DNA of 64,000 bases from Flavobacteriaceae bacterium UBA1682 (GCA_002320285.1 DCKE01000021.1:116164-180163); one strand, 5' to 3'; positions 43,036 to 52,525 are shown, counted from the first letter of the stretch. Numbers and translations are program-made. Notes: generated by a model from the letters alone, not told the origin.

Positions 43036-45021
43036 TTAATAAGCCAATAAATCGATAAGTTCTTTTTCAAATCTGCCTTTAGGCAAGTATTGATCTTCCA
43101 AAGCTTTAACAAAAGGAATCGCCGTATCCAAACTAGCTACTCTCTTAACTGGAGCATCTAAAAATTCAAAACAATTTTCCATAATCGTCGCAGCAATATC
43201 ACTGGCCACTCCTCCAAATAGAGAATCTTCTTGCAAAATAATCACTTTTCCAGTCTTTTTAACCGATTGATAAATCGATTCTAAATCCAAGGGCTGAAGC
43301 GTTCTTAAATCCAATAAATCGGCTTGAATAGCCGGGTTTTTATCTAGGGTTTCCAATGCCCAATGCACTCCTGCACCAAAGGTAATAATGGTAACCGCCT
43401 CACCAGTTCTCAATAGAGCTGCTTGTCCAAACGGTATCGTATAATAGTTGGTAGGCACCTCTTGATATATACTTCTATACAGCATTTTATGCTCAAAAAA
43501 CATCACGGGATTCGGATCGTTGATTGCAGTATTCATCAAACCTTTAGCATCTACTGGGAAAGCGGGATAAACGACTTTTAAACCCGGAGTTTTAGTAAAC
43601 CATGCTTCATTGGTTTGCGAATGGAAAGGTCCTGCTTGAGTTCCACCACCACAGGGCATCCTCACCACTACATCGGCCTTCTCATTCCATCGGTAGTGAA
43701 TTTTAGCCAAGTAATTGACAATTGGATTAAATCCCGTTGAAACGAAATCACCAAACTGCATTTCAACAATAGCTTTTTGTCCGTTAATAGACAATCCCAT
43801 AGCAGCAGATACGATAGCACTTTCACAAATCGGCGTATTTCTAATTCGCTCTTTGCCAAATAAGTCAACAAAGCCATCTGAAACTTTAAACGCACCTCCA
43901 TACTCTGCGATATCTTGTCCCATCATCACCAAGTTAGGATGGCGTTCAAAAGACTGTTTTAAACCTTCAGACACAGCGTCTACCAAACGTATTTTATGCG
44001 TTTCCTCAGCCATCTCAAAGACCTCATGCTCGTAGGGAGCATACATATCATTCAATTCCTCTTCTAAATTGGCTTCAATCAACGGTTCTGTTTGAACTTT
44101 AGCCCAATGTTCGTCGATTTCACTTTTGAATATGGCGCGAATCTCCGTATCTATTTCCGGAGTCAACACGCCCAATTCCAATAGATATTTTCTGTAATTC
44201 TCCAACGGATCTTTCACAGCCCACATATCCATCAATTCTTGAGGTACATATTTAGTTCCACTAGCCTCTTCATGCCCGCGCATTCTAAAGGTTTTAAATT
44301 CTATTAAGACCGGATGCGGGTTTTCGCGCATCGCATGAACGATATCCGTTAGTTTATTATAAACCTCTAATATATTATTTCCATCGATGATATGACTTTC
44401 CATACCATATCCAGCCGCGCGATCAGCTAAGTTCTCACAACGATACTGTTCGTTGGTTGGTGTCGACAATCCATAACCATTATTTTCAATGACAAATAAA
44501 ACCGGTAAATCCCAAACAGAAGCTACATTCAATGCCTCGTGAAAATCGCCTTCAGAAGTTCCTCCCTCACCTGTAAATACCGCAGTTACTTTTTTCTCCC
44601 CTTTTAATTTATGCGCCAAAGCAATTCCGTCAGCCAATCCCAATTGCGGACCTAAATGAGAAATCATTCCTACGATATTAAATTCTTGGGTCCCAAAATG
44701 AAATGAGCGTTCTCGCCCTTTAGAAAAACCATCGGCCTTACCTTGCCACTGAGAAAACAAACGATATAAAGGGATATCACGACTGGTAAAAACCGCTAAG
44801 TTTCTATGCATAGGTAACACATATTCATCGCGATCCAAAACACTGGTTACCCCAACCGAAATAGCTTCCTGACCAATTCCAGAAAACCACTTTGACACTT
44901 TTCCTTGACGAATAAGTATCAACATCTTCTCTTCTATTAATCGAGGTTTAAGTATTTTTTTATACAGATCCAAAAGCACTTGATCAGTCAAATCTCTTTT
45001 GTCGTATTTTATATTTTCCAT
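43036..45021 (-). CDS. Fused E1 alpha/beta 2-oxoacid dehydrogenase, short form
   Basis: 661 aa. E1 alpha residues 1 to about 330, E1 beta about 340-661. ThDP motif present as GEGGTSEGDFHEALN ... ENNGYG (about residues 152-185), with GDG changed to GEG but the NN pair kept. RSFHFGTQEFNIVGMISH, MRGHEEASG and in the beta part GQDIAEYGGAFKVSDG and EMQFGDFVS are typical. Likely pyruvate or branched-chain 2-oxoacid decarboxylation feeding an E2/E3 complex. First gene of an operon with purC and nitroreductase. Confidence 0.9.
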   Translation of the reverse strand: MENIKYDKRDLTDQVLLDLYKKILKPRLIEEKMLILIRQGKVSKWFSGIGQEAISVGVTSVLDRDEYVLPMHRNLAVFTSRDIPLYRLFSQWQGKADGFSKGRERSFHFGTQEFNIVGMISHLGPQLGLADGIALAHKLKGEKKVTAVFTGEGGTSEGDFHEALNVASVWDLPVLFVIENNGYGLSTPTNEQYRCENLADRAAGYGMESHIIDGNNILEVYNKLTDIVHAMRENPHPVLIEFKTFRMRGHEEASGTKYVPQELMDMWAVKDPLENYRKYLLELGVLTPEIDTEIRAIFKSEIDEHWAKVQTEPLIEANLEEELNDMYAPYEHEVFEMAEETHKIRLVDAVSEGLKQSFERHPNLVMMGQDIAEYGGAFKVSDGFVDLFGKERIRNTPICESAIVSAAMGLSINGQKAIVEMQFGDFVSTGFNPIVNYLAKIHYRWNEKADVVVRMPCGGGTQAGPFHSQTNEAWFTKTPGLKVVYPAFPVDAKGLMNTAINDPNPVMFFEHKMLYRSIYQEVPTNYYTIPFGQAALLRTGEAVTIITFGAGVHWALETLDKNPAIQADLLDLRTLQPLDLESIYQSVKKTGKVIILQEDSLFGGVASDIAATIMENCFEFLDAPVKRVASLDTAIPFVKALEDQYLPKGRFEKELIDLLAY

Positions 45022-45516
45022 AGTTATTGATAAAGGGGTTAAAATTAAGAATTCTTTAAAGAATAACTAAAAAAAAGCGCTGTTAAATTAATGGCCATAG
45101 ACACTGATTTTCAACCCACTACTATTCAAGCTTTTTTTTATTCAAATGTCACCGAAATTATCAATATATTTTTGCGATATCAAAACACTTATTCCCAACA
45201 CAAACCCGTGGAAACATTATACCAATATCCACAACACAAATCACACGAAAGTGCTGCGAAAAAGTTACTCAGAATTTAACATTTTATACACCAATAAACC
45301 GCTTTAGGACACTTTGTAATTATACATCAAAACATCAAAAAAACGAGCATATTCAAGCTTTTTTAAAAGGAGCGTTCTCGTGTATTTCCGCTCGAAATAT
45401 TAATATTATCACAAATTCAACAACTGAGCATTATACAATTAAATTATACATTAATTTCACTTTACAAAACCAAACAATGGTTTTAATACATTATAACCAA
45501 TTTAATACTAAAAATC
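45022..45516. other. Intergenic region, 495 bp, function unassigned
   Basis: The longest gene-free stretch of the window. It contains a TATTTTTG box (45167-45174, plus) and a 62-codon frame (45091-45279) that overlaps it and looks non-coding. No RNA gene or strong hairpin was recognised. The promoter of the 45517 gene is expected in its last 100 bases but no TAnnTTTG box is evident there. Confidence 0.6.
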
Positions 45517-45807
45517 ATGAACATTAAAAAATCAATGGCATTTACTGCAGCCTTAGCCTTATTCGCAACTACAAGCATCATGGCTCAAACTCCTGAAAAA
45601 TTAAAAACTGCCACTAAACAAGAAACCGCTAAAGCAACTAAAAAAGTTGAAACAGCTGAAGCTAAAGTCAACAACCAAGTTGCTAAATCCAAAACAAAAG
45701 TGGAAGAGGTAAAAACAAAAGAAAACGCTAAAGTTGATAGCAAAGTAAAAGACATGAAAAAAGAAGTCAATAAAGCTGAAGACAAAATCAACCAGGTTAA
45801 GAGATAA
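45517..45807 (+). CDS. Small exported Lys/Ala/Glu-rich helical protein
   Basis: 96 aa. Signal peptide of about 24 residues (SMAFTAALALFATTSIMAQ) then a mature 72 aa composed nearly only of K, E, A, T, V, N, Q (for example KVEEVKTKENAKVDSKVKDM), a single amphipathic or coiled-coil helix with periodic K and V. No family recognised; similar small exported proteins occur in flavobacteria. Codon use gives no sign of transfer. Preceded by the 495-bp gap. Confidence 0.72.
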   Translation: MNIKKSMAFTAALALFATTSIMAQTPEKLKTATKQETAKATKKVETAEAKVNNQVAKSKTKVEEVKTKENAKVDSKVKDMKKEVNKAEDKINQVKR

Positions 45808-45852
45808 CAAGCCTTTTGCCTGTGTGCACATCAAGACGACGCCTTGATATCA

Positions 45853-45905
45853 AAAAAAATCACCTCAACTCTGGATTTTAGCCATAGAAGAGGTGATTTT
45901 ATTTA
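45853..45905. terminator. Long-loop terminator after the small exported protein
   Basis: Arms AAAATCACCTC / GAGGTGATTTT enclosing a 22-nt loop that can itself fold weakly (CTGG ... CCAG-like). A- and T-runs flank it. It can serve both the small protein gene and the convergent lipoprotein gene at 45939. Confidence 0.75.
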
Positions 45906-45938
45906 TATCGATAAAGTTTTACAACCTTATCTGACCTT

Positions 45939-46373
45939 TTATAAACCTGCGGATTCCACTTGGTAATCCGTTATTTTTAAATCTTTTCCTTCTTTAGATA
46001 GATATAAGGTCTCTTCTGATTTACCATTAGCGTATTCCACATTATATCTCAACACATATTGGGCGTCGACATTGGTTTCGTTAGTCGAGGTGTTTTTCTC
46101 CCAATCCGTAATCTCAAAGGTTTTGATATCTCCTAATTTCGCCTCCTTATCCATTAGATAGCTTTTTAATTTATCCTTTGAGGAATTTACGAAATAATCT
46201 TTACTCATCAAATTGTAAATCGAATCGTAGTTTTTATTCATCGAGTGATAATATAACCACCCACCTACAGCTTCTGCTGCTCTTTCATCTTGTCTTAGCC
46301 CTCCTTTAGTTGCATTGGAATTGCAAGCAATAAAAAACGGCACTACTAAAAACAATAAAAGTCTTAATTTCAT
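45939..46373 (-). CDS. Predicted lipoprotein, NTF2-like fold possible
   Basis: 144 aa. Signal MKLRLLLFLVVPFFIAC with lipobox FIAC (Cys17). The mature part (YYHSMNKNYDSIYNLMSKDYF, then three beta strands ending in LKITDYQVES) resembles an NTF2-like or DUF4019-type envelope protein. No named family. Convergent with the exported helical protein over a terminator. Confidence 0.75.
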   Translation of the reverse strand: MKLRLLLFLVVPFFIACNSNATKGGLRQDERAAEAVGGWLYYHSMNKNYDSIYNLMSKDYFVNSSKDKLKSYLMDKEAKLGDIKTFEITDWEKNTSTNETNVDAQYVLRYNVEYANGKSEETLYLSKEGKDLKITDYQVESAGL

Positions 46374-46787
46374 AATTGTAATTTTTAATGTTATATATCA
46401 AGTTTATTTCACCTACTCACCTACACTAGTAAATATATACTTTTTATTATTAAAAACCAATTTATATTCACTAAAAATTTTAATAAAAAGACAATTTAAT
46501 AAACCATTTATCGAAAATCAACTCCAAACAAAATACATAGTGTTAAAAAATAAGTTTTCTTTGACAAAAAAAACACTTCCAGACAATAAAGTTAGTACTC
46601 CCCAAGGAAGCACTATGACCCTTTTTTGGAGTTCGTGAACCCTTACTTATTCCATGCAGCACCTCGTTTTAAACCAATACTCTTTTTTAATAAATGCGAT
46701 AGTTGTTATTTCAGCACCTTCCTATTAAAAAATATCAGTAAATTTGCTTCACTTATATTAAGTTTTTTTATTAAACAAATTATAACA
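46374..46787. other. Intergenic region, 414 bp
   Basis: AT-rich, no gene recognised. Its right end holds the TAAATTTG promoter box of the oxygenase gene (46739-46746). A longer open frame from 46626 runs through it in the oxygenase frame, but its sequence is not homologous to the family and overlaps the promoter. Confidence 0.65.
46739..46746 (+). promoter_or_regulatory. -7 box of the 2OG-Fe(II) oxygenase operon
   Basis: TAAATTTG, exact TAnnTTTG, 41 nt before the ATG at 46788. Supports the short start of that gene. Confidence 0.5.
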
Positions 46788-47738
46788 ATGCAAAACATTC
46801 CTAGTGTTGACTTGCGTGATTTCCTATCGGACGACCCGATACGTAAACAAAAATTTGTAAATGAAATCGGAAAAGCCTACGAAGAAATTGGATTCGTAGC
46901 ATTAAAAGGTCATTTCCTTAATGACCAACTCGTTGAAAATTTATATACCGAGGTTCGCAACTTCTTTAGCCTTCCCTTGGAAGTAAAAGAAAGTTATGAA
47001 GTACCGGGTATCGGTGGACAACGCGGTTATGTTTCTTTTGGAAAGGAGCATGCAAAAGGAAGAAAGGAAGGCGATTTAAAGGAGTTTTGGCATTTTGGAC
47101 AATATGTCGAAAACAACGCTGAACTCGAAGCCAGTTATCCAGCCAATGTACAGGTAAAGGAATTACCTCATTTCAATGAAGTGGGTAAAGAAACGTATCA
47201 AATGCTTGAAAAAACAGGTGTTTACGTACTTAGAGCTTTGGCTTTATTTTTAGGTCTAGACGAATTCTATTTTGATGCTTTTCTCAAAAACGGCAACAGT
47301 ATTTTACGTCCAATCCACTACCCTCCTATCAAGGATGAACCCAAAAATGCTTTACGCGCAGCCGCTCATGGAGACATTAACTTGATTACCCTACTGATGG
47401 GGGCTCAAGGTAAAGGTTTGCAGGTTCAAAATCACGATGGAGAATGGATTGACGCCATTGCACAACCCGACGAACTGGTTATTAATGTCGGCGATATGTT
47501 GTCTCGTCATTCCAACAACCGATTAAAATCGACGATTCACCAAGTGGTTAACCCACCGAGAGAATTATGGGGAACCTCGCGTTACTCCATTCCTTTCTTT
47601 ATGCATCCAATCAGTGAAATGCCGTTAAACTGCTTACCACAATGTATCGATGAAAATCATCCAAAACAGTTTGAGGACATCACAGCTGAGGCTTATTTAC
47701 ACGAGCGTTTGGTAGAATTGGGATTAATCAAAAAATAA
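46788..47738 (+). CDS. 2-oxoglutarate/Fe(II)-type oxygenase, isopenicillin N synthase family
   Basis: 316 aa from the ATG at 46788 (MQNIPSVDLRDFLSDDP), preferred over a frame start at 46626 because the promoter box and non-homologous sequence lie in between. Metal site HGDINLITLL (HxD) and STIHQVV (distal His), and RYSIPFF provides the RxS co-substrate motif. N-terminal VDLRDFLSDDPIRKQKF and GFVALKGH are the DIOX_N pattern. Substrate unknown. Followed at 7 nt by the SUI1 gene. Confidence 0.9.
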   Translation: MQNIPSVDLRDFLSDDPIRKQKFVNEIGKAYEEIGFVALKGHFLNDQLVENLYTEVRNFFSLPLEVKESYEVPGIGGQRGYVSFGKEHAKGRKEGDLKEFWHFGQYVENNAELEASYPANVQVKELPHFNEVGKETYQMLEKTGVYVLRALALFLGLDEFYFDAFLKNGNSILRPIHYPPIKDEPKNALRAAAHGDINLITLLMGAQGKGLQVQNHDGEWIDAIAQPDELVINVGDMLSRHSNNRLKSTIHQVVNPPRELWGTSRYSIPFFMHPISEMPLNCLPQCIDENHPKQFEDITAEAYLHERLVELGLIKK

Positions 47739-47745
47739 ATGAATA

Positions 47746-48096
47746 ATGGGCAAAAAAATCAGTAATTTAGAAGATTTAGGCGGTTTCGTATTCTCGACCA
47801 ATGCCTCTTTTACGTATGAGGAAAACGATGAAGATCAAATTCCTTTAGCTACTAATGAACAGCGATTAGAAGCTCATTTAGACAAGAAAAATCGAGGTGG
47901 CAAAGTTGCCACCTTGATTAAAGGTTTTCAAGGCAGTGATGACGACTTAAAATCTTTAGCCAAACAACTTAAAACCCTTTGTGGCGTTGGCGGCTCGGCA
48001 AAAGACGGGGAAATCATTATTCAGGGAAACTTCAGAGACAAAATCATGGAACACCTCAGCAAACAGGGGTATAAAATCAAACGCGTAGGCGGCTAA
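47746..48096 (+). CDS. SUI1/YciH family translation factor
   Basis: 116 aa. RGGKVATLIKGFQGSDDDLKSLAKQLKTLCGVGGSAKDGEIIIQGNF is a eIF1/SUI1 domain (about residues 47-112), with a variable acidic N-terminus. In bacteria YciH may affect start-codon fidelity. Between the oxygenase (7 nt) and nucleoside phosphorylase (16 nt), in one operon. Confidence 0.93.
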   Translation: MGKKISNLEDLGGFVFSTNASFTYEENDEDQIPLATNEQRLEAHLDKKNRGGKVATLIKGFQGSDDDLKSLAKQLKTLCGVGGSAKDGEIIIQGNFRDKIMEHLSKQGYKIKRVGG

Positions 48097-48112
48097 TTTA
48101 AAAATCAAAACC

Positions 48113-48982
48113 ATGCCCATCAAATCATCTGAATTAATTTTAAATCCCGACGGAAGTATATACCACTTAAACCTTCGTCCAGAAAATCTAGCTCTAGATG
48201 TGATTTTTGTCGGAGATCAAGACCGTGTAGAACAGATTTCTAAACATTTTGATAGGATTGAATTTACCACTCAAAAGAGAGAATTCAAAACCCATACAGG
48301 AACCTACAAAGGCAAGAGAATCACCGTGATCTCTACTGGTATTGGACCAGACAATATAGATATTGTTTTAAACGAGCTTGACGCCTTAGTCAATATTGAT
48401 TTTGAAACTCGTCAACCGCTTAAACAGCACACCTCCCTAAACATCGTTCGCGTAGGCACATCCGGCTCCCTACATTCCGATCTACCCGTAGACAGCTTCT
48501 TATTGTCTCAATACGGTATTGGCATGGACAATATGTTGCGTTCTTATGAACTACACGATGTTTGTGAAGAAGAAATGGAAGAGGCCTTTATTGCACATAC
48601 CAATTGGGACAGCAGAAAAGGACGTCCTTATATTGTGAGTAATAGTACCGTTCTAGAAGCTCGCCTCAGTGGCAGCCAAATGAATTATGGAATCACCGCA
48701 ACCGCAAGTGGTTTTTATGGTGCACAAGGACGAGTACTGCGTTTAGCCTTACAAGACCAAGACCTCAATCACAAGATCGATACTTTTACATTTGATTATT
48801 ACAGAATAACAAACCTGGAAATGGAAACGGCAGCCATCTATGGACTGTCAAAATTACTAGGCCATCAGGCCGTATCCTTAAATGCCATTGTAGCCAACAG
48901 GGCTGACGGAACATTTAGCTCCGACCCCTACAAAGCGGTTAACGCATTAATCGAATACACTTTAAAAAAGCTAACCGAATAG
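48113..48982 (+). CDS. Nucleoside phosphorylase (uridine phosphorylase-like)
   Basis: 289 aa. VIFVGDQDRVEQISKHFD, THTGTYKGKRITVISTGIGPDN and LEMETAAIYGLSKLLGHQ (the E-M-E-x-A substrate motif) are the PNP/UDP phosphorylase signature. Removes the ribose from a nucleoside by phosphorolysis; base specificity not decided. Its last codons (KKLTE) and stop lie in the terminator hairpin 48964-48996. Confidence 0.9.
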   Translation: MPIKSSELILNPDGSIYHLNLRPENLALDVIFVGDQDRVEQISKHFDRIEFTTQKREFKTHTGTYKGKRITVISTGIGPDNIDIVLNELDALVNIDFETRQPLKQHTSLNIVRVGTSGSLHSDLPVDSFLLSQYGIGMDNMLRSYELHDVCEEEMEEAFIAHTNWDSRKGRPYIVSNSTVLEARLSGSQMNYGITATASGFYGAQGRVLRLALQDQDLNHKIDTFTFDYYRITNLEMETAAIYGLSKLLGHQAVSLNAIVANRADGTFSSDPYKAVNALIEYTLKKLTE

Positions 48983-48996
48983 GTTGGCTTTTTTTA
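48964..48996 (+). terminator. Terminator overlapping the nucleoside phosphorylase stop
   Basis: Arms AAAAAGCTAACC / GGTTGGCTTTTT (one G-T pair) with loop GAATA, then T-run. Ends the oxygenase-SUI1-phosphorylase operon. Confidence 0.85.
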
Positions 48997-49107
48997 TCTT
49001 AGGTCTTTAAAATCAGTCTAAAGAAGCCTTTTATCAAAAATAGGTTGTCATATATTTTTATCAACTCTCAAAAAATCAGTAAATTTAGGGCTTAATTTAA
49101 TTTAAAC

Positions 49108-50613
49108 ATGATCGACGATAATTTGCCTTTAGAAAGAATTAATTTCGAGGCGTATAAAACTAAAATTATCACTGCTGAGCAAGCAGCGCAACTTATACCA
49201 AATGGAGCCGTAGTCGGCGCTAGTGGTTTTACTAAAGCTGGAGATAGCAAGTCGGTACTACCCGCTTTTGCAAAAAGAGCTGCCAGCGAGGATGTAGCCA
49301 TCACCTTACTCACCGGTGCCTCGTTAGGGCACACCACCGATGCTGATTTAGCAGCCAATCACGCGCTGATTCGCAGAATGCCCTTTCAAGCAGACGCCAC
49401 TTTAAGGAAAAGCATCAATAACTATGAAGTTAAATATGTTGATCAACATTTGAGTGAAACGATTGAACAGCTTCAATGCGGTCATATACACGCTGTAGAC
49501 ATCGCGATCATCGAAGCTTCTTTTATCAACGATCAGGGCTTTATAATCCCAACCACTTCCATCGGAAATTCCGCATATTTTGCTGCCGCTGCTCCAAAAA
49601 TCATCATAGAAATCAACACCTTGGTGCCGATTTCATTCAGAGGAATTCACGACAATTGTGTACCACAAAGTTATCCGAACAGAGAAATTATCCCAATACA
49701 AACGGTCAGCGATCGCATCGGAGAAGCATTTATCCGACTGAACCCAGAGCACGTGATCGGAATTGTCTTTACCGATATACTCGACACTCCGGCTGAATTG
49801 ACACATCCCGACGAAAAAACCACGGCTATTTCGCAACATTTACTGCATTTTTTTGAAGGAGAAATCAAAAAAGGCACCTTAACTCCTTCTTTATTGCCTT
49901 TACAGGCTGGAATTGGAAAGGTAGCCAATGCCGTACTGACCGGATTGATTGACGGCCCTTTCGAAAACCTCACCATGTACTCTGAGGTATTGCAAGACAG
50001 TACCTTTGACCTGATCGACTCAGGCAAGATGAATTTCGCTTCAGGTTCCTCTATTACAGTGACTGAAAACTGTTACCAACGCATTTTAAAGAACTTTGAC
50101 AATTACCAAGATAAATTGGTATTGCGCCCTCAAAACATCAGTAATTCACCCGAGGTGATTCGTCGTCTGGGAATTATAGCCATCAATACCGCTATAGAAT
50201 TCGATATTTACGGCAACGTCAATTCCACACATATAGGCGGAAATCGCATGATGAACGGTATAGGAGGCTCAGGTGATTTTGCCCGAAATGCCTATTTAAG
50301 TATTTTTGTCACTCAAGCTGCCTCTAAGGATCAGAATGCCATATCACACGTATTACCGATGGTATCACACGTGGATCATACCGAACACGATGTAGACATC
50401 TTGGTCACTGACCAAGGCCTTGCTGATTTAAGAGGGCTCTCTCCTAGGGAACGTGCCGAAGTCATCATTGACAACTGTGTTCATCCCGATTATCGCGAGG
50501 CGATACGCGACTACTTTGAACGCGCCAAACTCGTAGGCGGTCATACCCCACACCTTTTAGATGAAGCATTTAACTTTCATTTAAAATTTAAGGAAACCGG
50601 CTCGATGAAATAA
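49108..50613 (+). CDS. Acetyl-CoA hydrolase/CoA-transferase family protein
   Basis: 501 aa. Class I CoA-transferase of the acetyl-CoA hydrolase/succinyl-CoA:acetate type: QLIPNGAVVGASGFTKAGDSKSV, DIAIIEASFINDQGFII, and C-terminal RMMNGIGGSGDFARNAY and DVDILVTDQGLADLRGLSPRERA are typical. May recycle acetate or succinate CoA. Terminator follows after 9 nt; not in an operon with the next gene. Confidence 0.92.
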   Translation: MIDDNLPLERINFEAYKTKIITAEQAAQLIPNGAVVGASGFTKAGDSKSVLPAFAKRAASEDVAITLLTGASLGHTTDADLAANHALIRRMPFQADATLRKSINNYEVKYVDQHLSETIEQLQCGHIHAVDIAIIEASFINDQGFIIPTTSIGNSAYFAAAAPKIIIEINTLVPISFRGIHDNCVPQSYPNREIIPIQTVSDRIGEAFIRLNPEHVIGIVFTDILDTPAELTHPDEKTTAISQHLLHFFEGEIKKGTLTPSLLPLQAGIGKVANAVLTGLIDGPFENLTMYSEVLQDSTFDLIDSGKMNFASGSSITVTENCYQRILKNFDNYQDKLVLRPQNISNSPEVIRRLGIIAINTAIEFDIYGNVNSTHIGGNRMMNGIGGSGDFARNAYLSIFVTQAASKDQNAISHVLPMVSHVDHTEHDVDILVTDQGLADLRGLSPRERAEVIIDNCVHPDYREAIRDYFERAKLVGGHTPHLLDEAFNFHLKFKETGSMK

Positions 50614-50621
50614 AAAAATCT

Positions 50622-50658
50622 AAAAAAATCTCCATCTAAAAAAATGGAGATTTTTTTT
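50622..50658 (+). terminator. Terminator of the CoA-transferase gene
   Basis: Arms AAAAATCTCCAT / ATGGAGATTTTT with a 7-10 nt loop and a long T-run. Confidence 0.9.
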
Positions 50659-50725
50659 GCGTTTTAACCAAAAATTATTACAAATAACGCTTGCAATTCC
50701 TATCTTAGCAGTTAAAATTTAAAAG

Positions 50726-51571
50726 ATGAAAACAGTTCGAATTGCAGGAGTCCCGGAACATTTCAATCTTCCTTGGCATTTAGCGATAGATAGTGGTGAT
50801 TTTGAAGCAGTCGATTTGAATTTAGAATGGACAGATATACCGGAAGGAACTGGTAAAATGTGCCAGATGCTTCGCGAGGGTACTACAGACTTGGCGGTGA
50901 TACTAACCGAGGGGATCGTAAAAGATATCGCCCTTGGCAATGCATGCACGATCGTTCAAGAATATGTTTCATCTCCATTGCTTTGGGGAATACACGTAAA
51001 GGCCTCTTCGAATCTGAATCACATTGATCAATTAATAGATAAAACCGCAGCCATAAGTCGCTTGGGCTCGGGTTCACACTTGATGGCCTTAGTACATGCC
51101 AAACAGCAAAATTGGCACACAGCGGTACCCTTAAAAATTGTCAACACCATTGATGGAGCTGTTAGCGCATTGACCGAAGGTGAGGCAGACTATTTTATGT
51201 GGGAACGCTTTATGACACAACCCTTAGTAGATCAAGGTATCTTTAGACGTATAGGCGAATGCCCAACGCCATGGCCTTCATTCGTTATCGTTTGTCGCAA
51301 TGAATATTTAGAGCAGCATCGCGCCGTTGTCGAACACGTTTTAGAAATCATCAACAATACCACAACTGAGTTTAAACAAATCCCAAGTATCGACAGAACA
51401 CTGGCTTCCAAATTTAATCAACAAGTAGCCGACATTCAACAATGGTTGCAATTGACAAAATGGTCACAGAAAAAATTAAACCCACAAGACTTTGAAGCGA
51501 TCCAAAACGAGCTTTTGGCCTTGAATTTGATTGAAAAACCAAGTAATTACCAACAAGCCGTAAAGTCATAA
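50726..51571 (+). CDS. Periplasmic-binding-protein-like, without a signal peptide
   Basis: 281 aa. Two-domain NMT1/SsuA/ThiY-type substrate-binding fold: MKTVRIAGVPEHFNLPWHLAIDSGDF (first strand/helix), TTDLAVILTEGIVKDIALG, and SGSHLMALVHAKQQ, EGEADYFMWERFM. There is no signal sequence or lipobox, so it should be cytosolic, and no ABC permease or ATPase is adjacent. It may be a binding protein turned enzyme (as in pyrimidine synthesis proteins) or a sensor. Followed at 10 nt by the transglutaminase-like gene. Confidence 0.8.
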   Translation: MKTVRIAGVPEHFNLPWHLAIDSGDFEAVDLNLEWTDIPEGTGKMCQMLREGTTDLAVILTEGIVKDIALGNACTIVQEYVSSPLLWGIHVKASSNLNHIDQLIDKTAAISRLGSGSHLMALVHAKQQNWHTAVPLKIVNTIDGAVSALTEGEADYFMWERFMTQPLVDQGIFRRIGECPTPWPSFVIVCRNEYLEQHRAVVEHVLEIINNTTTEFKQIPSIDRTLASKFNQQVADIQQWLQLTKWSQKKLNPQDFEAIQNELLALNLIEKPSNYQQAVKS

Positions 51572-51581
51572 GCGCGAGTCA

Positions 51582-52514
51582 ATGAGCGAAACTAAAGTGT
51601 CCCAATATAAGAAAATCATTTCTAAGCTTACGATTCCGAAGCCTTGGGACTCTGTTATTATCCTTATTTTAAACCTATTAATTATCATACCGGTTTTTAT
51701 AATTATTCACCAGAATATTATAGATCCAGACTGGCCCTATCACATTGACCGAATACTGTTATTCATTACTTTGGTCTTGCTATTTCAATTGTTACTACGC
51801 CTACTCAAAACCTTTTTGTTTGTTTGCATATTCATATATATCGGCTTTTTGATTTGGGGAACCCTTTTTCAAGGATACGGATTTGCGGCGGTATATGACG
51901 ATTACAGAGCCATGATTTACTCGATGTCGGACAGCCCTAACCCACAAGATGTTATCATCTCAAAATTATTGCCCTTTCCAAACAAATCGAAAATCATCAA
52001 TGCCGTTGAATACAACAATCCCAAAGTTCGGAATTTCGCCTTACTAGCTACGACCAAACACTTTACCAATGTCAAAGGATATAGTGAATACCGTCAAATC
52101 ATTCAATGTTTCGCCATCTTTAAAGAGATCAGAAATCGCTGGAACTACGTCAACGATCCAAAAGGCAGGGAATACATCGCTACAGCATCAGAATCCCTTC
52201 AACATTTCTCTGGTGATTGTGATGATCACGCCATTTTGATGTCGGCATTAATACAAGCCATTGGAGGTACACCGCGGATTATTCATACCAAAGAACACCT
52301 CTATCCTGAAATGCTGATCGGAACCAAAGCCGATTTAGAAAATATCAACTACTTGATCAAGGAGGTTTTGTTTAAAGAAGAAAGTCGTGGAAAGGAAATT
52401 CACTACCACATCGATGAACGCGGGCAGATTTGGCTAAACCTAGATTACACCGCACGCTACCCTGGAGGTCCTTTTATGTCAGAAGAAATCCTCGGAGCCT
52501 TAACCTTAAATTAA
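51582..52514 (+). CDS. Membrane-anchored transglutaminase-like protein
   Basis: 310 aa. Two TM helices in the first 110 residues (VIILILNLLIIIPVFIIIH; IFIYIGFLIWGTLF), then a soluble domain with SGDCDDHAILMSALIQAIGG (Cys, about residue 210) and conserved His and Asp (EHLYPEM; LNLDYTARYPGG), the transglutaminase core. Possible cell-envelope peptidase or cross-linking role. Same operon as the binding-protein-like gene; DUF423 follows by 11 nt. Confidence 0.83.
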   Translation: MSETKVSQYKKIISKLTIPKPWDSVIILILNLLIIIPVFIIIHQNIIDPDWPYHIDRILLFITLVLLFQLLLRLLKTFLFVCIFIYIGFLIWGTLFQGYGFAAVYDDYRAMIYSMSDSPNPQDVIISKLLPFPNKSKIINAVEYNNPKVRNFALLATTKHFTNVKGYSEYRQIIQCFAIFKEIRNRWNYVNDPKGREYIATASESLQHFSGDCDDHAILMSALIQAIGGTPRIIHTKEHLYPEMLIGTKADLENINYLIKEVLFKEESRGKEIHYHIDERGQIWLNLDYTARYPGGPFMSEEILGALTLN

Positions 52515-52525
52515 AAAATAAAAAC

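Noticed and set aside
45091..45279. 62-codon plus-strand frame in the longest intergenic gap
   Set aside because: No family resemblance, no signal or regular codon bias, and it overlaps a TATTTTTG box; likely non-coding.
45022..45516. Possible tRNA, riboswitch or structured RNA in the 495-bp gap
   Set aside because: No cloverleaf, conserved riboswitch core or GC-rich stem; only AT-rich sequence with weak inverted repeats.
46626..46787. 54 extra N-terminal codons for the 2OG-Fe(II) oxygenase
   Set aside because: Not homologous to the family and the TAAATTTG promoter box lies within; the ATG at 46788 fits better.
52430..52525. Longer N-terminus for DUF423
   Set aside because: It lies within the transglutaminase-like gene, and the ATG at 52526 gives the typical DUF423 start.
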